Assembly: GCF_022179765.1 (NCBI RefSeq)
Contig: NZ_BPRE01000008.1
Span: 1 to 64,000, forward strand
DNA from: Methylorubrum suomiense
GTDB lineage: Bacteria > Pseudomonadota > Alphaproteobacteria > Rhizobiales > Beijerinckiaceae
Length of the DNA stretch: 64,000 nt
Reading direction: 5' to 3'
The first letter of the stretch is position 1; each line of letters starts with the position of its first letter. Shown piece by piece: positions 58,647 to 64,000 of this stretch. The notes below the pieces were generated by a model. That model was not told the DNA's origin and searched no databases. It worked only from the letters and a program-made list of their open reading frames with translations. A program made the translations under genes and the position numbers.

Positions 58647-61600
58647 GCGGCTGCTCCCCGAGCTGCCGGGCGAGGCTGCCGACGATCCGACGCAGTTCCA
58701 CCGGCTTCTCCAAGCGCGGCACGTCAGCGAATTCCGGCGGGATCGCCTCCGCTTCGTAGCCCGTGACGAAGACGAACGGGATGCCACGCTCGGTCAGTGC
58801 CCGGGCCAGACCGAACGCGGCTTGGCGGCCGAGATTGATGTTCATCACGGCGCCGGTCGGCCGGTTTCGGTCGAGACTTCGCAACGCCGTCGCCTCGTCG
58901 GAATACGGGCCGAGCACCGTGGCGCCGACGCGATTGAGGGCGCGGGCGGTGTCGTTGGCGAGATAGAACTCGTTCTCGACCACGAGGATGCGGTGACCGT
59001 CGAGGGCGGCCTGTCCGGTCATGTCGAGGCTGCCCCCGTTCACGCTCGTGGGCGGTGGCGCGTGCGTCTCGAGGATGCTGGCCCCGTTCGTGAGCGGGAA
59101 CTCGAGCTGGCAGCAGGCCCCCTCCGGCGTCAGTTCGATCCGCCCGTTGCCGCAGAGCTCGTAGGGGATCAGTCCCTCGATCAGTTCGGTGCCGAAGCCG
59201 CGTCGCTGCCCCTGGCCCTGGGCCGGCTCGATCGACGCGCGACCGCCGGTCTCGGTCCACAACAGGCTCAGCCAAGGAATGTCCTTGCGCTCGATGCGCT
59301 GCCAGCGCACCGTGACGCGACCGCCACTGCTCGAGAGCGCCCCGTATTTCAGCGCGTTGGTGGTCAGCTCGTGAATCGCCAGGGTCAGCACCTCGGCGGC
59401 CTTGGGCGCCAGCTCGATCTCCAGCCCGGCGAGATCGTACTGATCGTCGTGCTCCGCCCGTGCCGCGAGTTCGTCGCGCAGGATCGTGGAGATCGCGATG
59501 CCGGCCTGCGGTGCGCGGGTCAGGCGGCTCTGAACACGGGCGAGCGTCACGAGGCGCCCGCTGACGAGAGCGGCATAATCGGAGACGCTCTCGGCCCGCT
59601 CCGCCGACCGCACCACGATCGAGCGGATCAGCGCCATGATGTTGCGGACCCGGTGCTGCAACTCCGCCAGCAGCACCCGTTGGTGGTGCTCGGCCTGATG
59701 GATGTCGGTGACGTCGGTGGTGATGCCGCCGATGCGCCGTACCCGGCCATCCTCGTCAACGATGGGGAAGGTGTGCGTGCGGAGCCAGCGGAAGGCACCG
59801 TCCGACGGGCGCAGGATGCGAAATTCGTAGACCGCCGTCTCGCCATTGCGCACGCGTTCAAGGCGGGCGAAGGCCGCCGGGCGATCCTCGGGCACGAGAT
59901 GGGTGGCCCAAACCCGGGCATCGCCGAGGGACGCGTCCGGGTCGATCCCCCAAACCCTTTGCACGGCGGGGCTCGCGAATTCGCCCTCGAAGGTCTCGGC
60001 GTTGAGGATCCACAGAAAGTCGAAGGAGGCCTGCGCGAATTGCCGGAAGCGCTGCTCACTTTCCCGTAGGCCCGTTTCGGCGCGCTTGCTCAGGAGCGCG
60101 TGCCCGATGGCGGGCGCGAGGGCTTCGGCCGCCTCCCGGTCCTCAGGCCGATATCCTCCCGAGCGGCCGGCGAGGGCGACGACGCCGATCACCGCACCGT
60201 CCTGCTTGATCGGAAGGAGGAGGACGGATCCGGGCGATTGATAGGGGTTGCTCGGCGCCAAGTTGTGACAGGATGCCGGCTCATAGAGGCTTCGGACGGC
60301 GCCTTCGAGCGCGGCCGCAGAATGACGCTTGCCGCTGTCTTCGCAGCTTCTGAAGATCGCGAGCGTGTCGAGCCGACCGGTCCGGGGGTTGGTCGCGCCC
60401 ATGAAGCCGACGGGGCTGGCAACCAACTCGGCGGCGACCTTCAGCGCGATATCCGCCAGTTCCGATTCGGAGGCCGCGCCGAGGGTCACGTCGAAGATGT
60501 GGTTGATCGCATTGAGAAGTGCGTTGTTGCGCCTGAGCCGTTCCTCGGCCCGGTGTCGCTCGGCGATATCGACCGACAGACTCACGAAGCGGTCCATACC
60601 GAGCGGCTGACCGGCACGGCTGGCGCCCCGATACTGGCCGTCCGTACGGCGCAATCGTACCTCTTGCAGGAAGAGACGATGCCGATCGTTCTCTTGCGCC
60701 AGGGTTTCGGCCCGAGCCCGTTGGATCGCGGTCCAGATCCGCTCTCCCGTCTCGCTGACGAGGGCGACATCCGCCTCGCTCCAGGCAAAGGCCTCGCCGC
60801 GCACGACGCAGAGGGCGCCGACCAACTCGCCCCGGCTCATGAGCGGGACGGCGATCCAGGCGACGACGCCGTCCGCCGCAAGCGTCGTGCGCTCCGGCTC
60901 CGGGACCAGATCGGTGGTCCGCATATCGGCGACGACGATCGGCTGTCCCTTCCGGTAGAGCGGGACGAACCAATGCAGCACCGCGAGCGAGTAGGAACCG
61001 ACGAAGGAGCGCACGCCGCCGCGCGTGTAATCCTGCTCGATGACGGCGACGCCCTCCGCCGGATGCAGGACGACATGATAGGCATGGTCCGTTCGCAGCT
61101 GTTCGCCGAGCTGCCGGCAGGCTTCGCGCTGGATCGCGACCGGATCGGACAGGGCGCGCAAGCCGTCGGAGAGACGTAGCAGGTAGGCCTGTTGAATCTC
61201 GCGCTCCTGCAGGGCGCGCTTCGCCAGAACGGCCTCCGTGGTCTCGAAGGAGGCCAAATAGAAGCCGATCGGAGTGCCGCCCCCATCGTAGAGAGGCGTC
61301 CAGCTCGATGTCAGCCACGCGAAGGGCCGGTCGGCCCGGTGCGGAAGCTCCCTGTACTGGTCGCTGCCGAGGCGAACCTTCCCGGCCAGCACCGCGGCGG
61401 TGATCTCGCTCGTCTCGCGGTCTGCCCAGATCTCGCGGAACGGGCGGCCGAGCAGCGCCGCCGCGTCGCCGCCGATGAGGTCGGCGAAGGCATCGTTGAA
61501 GAGGGTGCTCTGGTCGGCGCCCCAGCCTATCGCGGCGGGTCCGGGTGCACCGAGCATGAGATCGACGATGGACCTGAGGTTTAGCGGCCAGTGCTCGATC

Positions 61601-61680
61601 GGTCCAAACGTCGTGGCGGTCCAGTCAAGCGCTCGGATGCGCCGGGCCATCGGGCTCGGGACGCTCGGCCACTCTGCCAT
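58633..61680 (-). CDS. HWE-family sensor histidine kinase with PAS/GAF array and degenerate receiver
   Basis: 1015 residues from ATG 61680, preferred because AAAGG and GGAGG precede it. There is no transmembrane segment. In order: a PAS domain (about 30-150), a GAF domain, a further PAS-like region, a second GAF (about 385-540), a PAS/PAC domain (about 545-660), an HWE/HisKA_2 dimerisation region with His676 (LLAELQHRVRNIMAL), the ATPase domain (IHELTTNALKYGAL, GFGTELI) and a C-terminal receiver. The receiver lacks its phospho-acceptor: the expected Asp is Asn947 (GAVMNINLG), and the acidic pair is ILVVENE. Thus it probably works as a pseudo-receiver. HWE kinases are often light or stress sensors; no bilin or flavin Cys was identified. 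Confidence 0.88.
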   Translation of the reverse strand: MAEWPSVPSPMARRIRALDWTATTFGPIEHWPLNLRSIVDLMLGAPGPAAIGWGADQSTLFNDAFADLIGGDAAALLGRPFREIWADRETSEITAAVLAGKVRLGSDQYRELPHRADRPFAWLTSSWTPLYDGGGTPIGFYLASFETTEAVLAKRALQEREIQQAYLLRLSDGLRALSDPVAIQREACRQLGEQLRTDHAYHVVLHPAEGVAVIEQDYTRGGVRSFVGSYSLAVLHWFVPLYRKGQPIVVADMRTTDLVPEPERTTLAADGVVAWIAVPLMSRGELVGALCVVRGEAFAWSEADVALVSETGERIWTAIQRARAETLAQENDRHRLFLQEVRLRRTDGQYRGASRAGQPLGMDRFVSLSVDIAERHRAEERLRRNNALLNAINHIFDVTLGAASESELADIALKVAAELVASPVGFMGATNPRTGRLDTLAIFRSCEDSGKRHSAAALEGAVRSLYEPASCHNLAPSNPYQSPGSVLLLPIKQDGAVIGVVALAGRSGGYRPEDREAAEALAPAIGHALLSKRAETGLRESEQRFRQFAQASFDFLWILNAETFEGEFASPAVQRVWGIDPDASLGDARVWATHLVPEDRPAAFARLERVRNGETAVYEFRILRPSDGAFRWLRTHTFPIVDEDGRVRRIGGITTDVTDIHQAEHHQRVLLAELQHRVRNIMALIRSIVVRSAERAESVSDYAALVSGRLVTLARVQSRLTRAPQAGIAISTILRDELAARAEHDDQYDLAGLEIELAPKAAEVLTLAIHELTTNALKYGALSSSGGRVTVRWQRIERKDIPWLSLLWTETGGRASIEPAQGQGQRRGFGTELIEGLIPYELCGNGRIELTPEGACCQLEFPLTNGASILETHAPPPTSVNGGSLDMTGQAALDGHRILVVENEFYLANDTARALNRVGATVLGPYSDEATALRSLDRNRPTGAVMNINLGRQAAFGLARALTERGIPFVFVTGYEAEAIPPEFADVPRLEKPVELRRIVGSLARQLGEQPLNPA

Positions 61681-62001
61681 GATCCTTTCATTGCCTCCGG
61701 GGAGCATGCCTGTCGAAGACAGCGATTGCTCAGAACTATCGTTGAGGTTGTTTTGTAGACTCTAGATTAGATCAGTAATTGAGCTGACCCACCGTAGGTA
61801 ACATCTGTTGTTCATGTTCACATTTTGACTGGCGACTCAAGTCAAGCTTTCCATCGGGCGCTCCTCTCGTTCGAAGGCTGCAAATGCGACGGCCGGATTG
61901 AGCCGGGGCCGATTTCGACCGATAAGCCGTCCGGCCTCGGCCCACCGATCGCGGGCGCCGAGAACCCGGCCCAGAATCCGACGGCAGATGAGACTTTCCT
62001 G
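61681..62001. other. Divergent intergenic region, 321 nt
   Basis: It holds the promoters of the HWE kinase (minus) and the oxidoreductase (plus). The part at about 61720-61840 is AT-rich (GTTGTTTTGTAGACTC and following), with no operator or promoter that I can assign. Open frames extending from the oxidoreductase into it are not conserved. Confidence 0.4.
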
Positions 62002-63024
62002 ATGCGAGCCCTTCAGCTGTTCGGCGACCGCGACCTGCGCGTCACCGAGGTCGAGCCGCCGACCGCGCCGGGTCCCGGCGAAGTGCAGATCCGCATCCGC
62101 GCGGTCGGGCTCAACTTCATCGACGTCTGGGGGTTTCGCGGCATGGCCTTCGCCAAGCGCAAGCTGCCGCTGACGGTGGGGGCCGAGGCGGCGGGCGAGA
62201 TCTCAGCCCTCGGCGAGGGCGTCGAAGGCTTCGCCGTCGGTGATCCGGTCGTCCCCTACGGTGCCATGACCTGCGGGCAGTGCCGGGCCTGCCGCGAGGG
62301 GCGCGACAACCTCTGCGAGGACGTTTCCGGCGTCATGGGCTTCCATCTCGACGGGTTCAGCCGGGAGCTGGTCAACATGCCGGCCCGCCTCGTCGTGAAA
62401 GTGCCTCCGAATGTCGATGCCGTGCAGGCGGCCTGCGCCGGCATCGCCTTCGGCACGGTCCAACACATGCTGTTCGACAATGCGAAGCTGGAGCCCGGCG
62501 AGTCGATCCTGGTTCATGCCGGCGGGTCGGGCATCGGCACCGCGGCGATCAAGATGGCCAAGGCCATCGGCTGCACGGTCTACACGACCGTCGGCGACGA
62601 CCGGAAGGGCGAGAAGGCCCGCGAACTGGGCGCCGACCACGTGATCAACTATCGCGAGGAGCGCTTCGAGGGCGAGGTACGGCGACTGACCAAGCGCAAG
62701 GGCGTGGACGTGGTGTTCGAGCATGTCGGCGCCGAGACGTGGAACGGCTCGCTGCTCTGCCTAAAGCGCGGGGGGCGGCTCGTCACCTGCGGATCGACCT
62801 CCGGCGTCTCGACGCAGATGAACCTGATGCAGTTGTTCCAGCAGCAATATCGCATCACCGGCTCTTTCGGCTGCCGCATCGCCAATATGCGCGAGAGCCT
62901 CGACAAGATGGCGGGGGGGCTCACGCCGGTGGTCGATACGGTGTTGCCGCTCGCCGATTTCGCCAAGGGTCTCGAGCGCCTCGAATCCCGCCAGGTCTTC
63001 GGCAAGATCATCGTGACGATCTGA
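62002..63024 (+). CDS. Zinc-binding MDR-family oxidoreductase (quinone oxidoreductase-like)
   Basis: 340 residues. The structural-zinc lobe is complete (Cys91, Cys94, Cys97, Cys105 in MTCGQCRACREGRDNLC), while the residue pattern for a catalytic zinc (GHE motif) is replaced by GAEAAGEI. The nucleotide-binding region is SILVHAGGSGIGTAAIKMA. This fits the MDR group that includes quinone and enoyl reductases rather than classical alcohol dehydrogenases. The substrate is unknown. It is convergent with the LysR gene, 11 nt away. Confidence 0.85.
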   Translation: MRALQLFGDRDLRVTEVEPPTAPGPGEVQIRIRAVGLNFIDVWGFRGMAFAKRKLPLTVGAEAAGEISALGEGVEGFAVGDPVVPYGAMTCGQCRACREGRDNLCEDVSGVMGFHLDGFSRELVNMPARLVVKVPPNVDAVQAACAGIAFGTVQHMLFDNAKLEPGESILVHAGGSGIGTAAIKMAKAIGCTVYTTVGDDRKGEKARELGADHVINYREERFEGEVRRLTKRKGVDVVFEHVGAETWNGSLLCLKRGGRLVTCGSTSGVSTQMNLMQLFQQQYRITGSFGCRIANMRESLDKMAGGLTPVVDTVLPLADFAKGLERLESRQVFGKIIVTI

Positions 63025-63035
63025 GCGAGCCTGTC

Positions 63036-63923
63036 TCAGGCGAAGAGGCGTTCGCCGTTGCCGGAGATCTCACGGACGCAGGCTGCCACGTGACCTGCCA
63101 GGGCCTTCGCGGCCGGCCCGGCCCCGTCGCGCACGCGCATCAGCACGTCGTAGCCGCCGAGCGGGGGCAGGGTCGTCACGCGGCGGAAGGGCCGGCGCGC
63201 GACGTTCGCCGGCAGCGGGGCGACCGCCAGATCGGCCTCGACCGCCGCGATCTGTCCCTGGCAATGCTCGCTCGAATAGGCGACGCGGTAGGGGATGCCT
63301 GCCTGGTCGAGGGCATTCAGGGCCGCAGCCCGCCACGCGCAGCCGCTGTGGCAGAGCGCCAGCGGCAGCGGGCGTCGAGTCTCGGCCAACCCGCCATCGA
63401 GGCCGATCCAGACGAGGTCCTCCGCCTGGACGACGCTGGCGTCGCGGTTCGCGCCGGCGTTGCCGGTATAGAGGACGAGGTCCAGGGCACCGTCCGTGCA
63501 GGCGTCGGCCAAGGCGCGGCTCGCGTCGAGCCGGACATCGACCTGAACATGCGGATGCCTCACGGAAAACCGGCGCAGCATCGCCGGTAGGGCGAACAGA
63601 CCTGAATCGTTGGGCGCCCCGAAGCGGACGCGCCCCTCCATCGGCGGTGCGTCGAAGAAGGCCACTACCTCGTCGTTCACCGCCAGCAGGCGTCGGCCGA
63701 GGCCCAGCAGCACTTCGCCATCCGCTGTCGGCACGATCGTCCGGGGGCGCCGCAGGAACAGGGCGCGACCCAAGCGCTCCTCCAGCCGCTTGACCTGCAG
63801 GCTGACGGCCGAGGGCGTACGCCCGATCCGGTCGGCGGCGCGCGAGAAATTGCCCGTCTCGCAGATCGTCACGAAGGTGCGCACGAGATCGAGATCGAGA
63901 TTGGCGGGGTTGAGGGGGCCCAT
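63036..63923 (-). CDS. LysR family transcriptional regulator
   Basis: 295 residues from ATG 63923, with GGAGGAT upstream; the frame is open to 63962 but the shorter start gives the normal distance to the helix-turn-helix (FVTICETGNFSRAADRIGRT, PSAVSLQVKRLEERLG, ALFLRRPRTIVPTADGEVLL). The effector domain is complete (GRVRFGAPNDSGLFALPAML, EADLAVAPLP). The type resembles LysR proteins that regulate transporters or dehydrogenases. Targets are unknown; the upstream gene lies outside the window. Confidence 0.9.
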   Translation of the reverse strand: MGPLNPANLDLDLVRTFVTICETGNFSRAADRIGRTPSAVSLQVKRLEERLGRALFLRRPRTIVPTADGEVLLGLGRRLLAVNDEVVAFFDAPPMEGRVRFGAPNDSGLFALPAMLRRFSVRHPHVQVDVRLDASRALADACTDGALDLVLYTGNAGANRDASVVQAEDLVWIGLDGGLAETRRPLPLALCHSGCAWRAAALNALDQAGIPYRVAYSSEHCQGQIAAVEADLAVAPLPANVARRPFRRVTTLPPLGGYDVLMRVRDGAGPAAKALAGHVAACVREISGNGERLFA

Positions 63924-64000
63924 GTCGCGATCATCCTCCGCGTTCGTGTGAGCATCCCTCATCGATTGCGTAAATTCAATTCGTTCGACTCAACGTGAAG

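Overview
The window is high-GC chromosomal DNA from a methylotrophic alphaproteobacterium, most likely Methylobacterium/Methylorubrum (Hyphomicrobiales). The main reasons are a PQQ alcohol dehydrogenase with the lanthanide-type Asp-x-Asp motif beside its cytochrome and periplasmic binding proteins, a rhizobial-type very-long-chain fatty acid cluster around AcpXL, an alphaproteobacterial LexA box (GAAC-N7-GAAC) in front of imuA-imuB-dnaE2, and a ROSE-type RNA thermometer in front of an hsp20 gene. The species is an inference from gene content; no 16S or other marker is present.

Layout. 1-6.5 kb: the 3' end of a hydroxamate-type siderophore locus (last part of an NRPS, ornithine/lysine N-monooxygenase, TonB-dependent receptor, GNAT acyltransferase), with two overlapping Irr/ICE-like motifs before the receptor. 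6.7-11.2 kb: a tripartite tricarboxylate transporter (TctC-TctB-TctA) followed by a second TctC-like binding protein. 11.8-14.6 kb: a hybrid histidine kinase facing a NarL-type response regulator. 14.8-23.9 kb: the PQQ alcohol dehydrogenase region. On the minus strand a four-gene operon linked by 4-nt start/stop overlaps encodes a binding protein, a YVTN beta-propeller, a NosR-like flavin/iron-sulfur membrane protein and an ApbE flavin transferase; divergently lie a cytochrome c, a XoxJ-like binding protein and an ExaF-type dehydrogenase.

24-36 kb: a low-GC spacer, a LysR regulator, the SOS mutasome imuA-imuB-dnaE2, a stand-alone receiver, pncB, a pyridoxamine-oxidase-like protein, an Mrp/ApbC ATPase and mobA. 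36.4-47.8 kb: a long palindromic repeat, gyrA, coaD, two cyclophilins around a TonB/TolA-C-like protein that appears to lack a normal start codon, pxpA, an AI-2E family membrane protein with a long extra C-terminus, hisN, a serine hydrolase and hsp20. 48-53.6 kb: small and regulatory genes, a Kdo hydroxylase, a second AI-2E family protein and a diguanylate cyclase. 54.2-58.3 kb: acpXL-fabZ-KS-fabF-fabG, in which the first ketosynthase lacks its catalytic Cys and one His. 58.4-64 kb: an SH3-like secreted protein, a large HWE-family kinase with a degenerate receiver, a zinc-binding quinone-oxidoreductase-like enzyme and a LysR regulator.

The most distinctive part is the ExaF neighbourhood: a predicted extracytoplasmic electron-transfer module (NosR-like protein plus its flavin transferase) is translationally coupled to PQQ-pathway-associated binding and propeller proteins, with no nitrous oxide reductase and no ABC ATPase or permease in view. 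No rRNA, tRNA, CRISPR array, transposase or phage gene was recognised.
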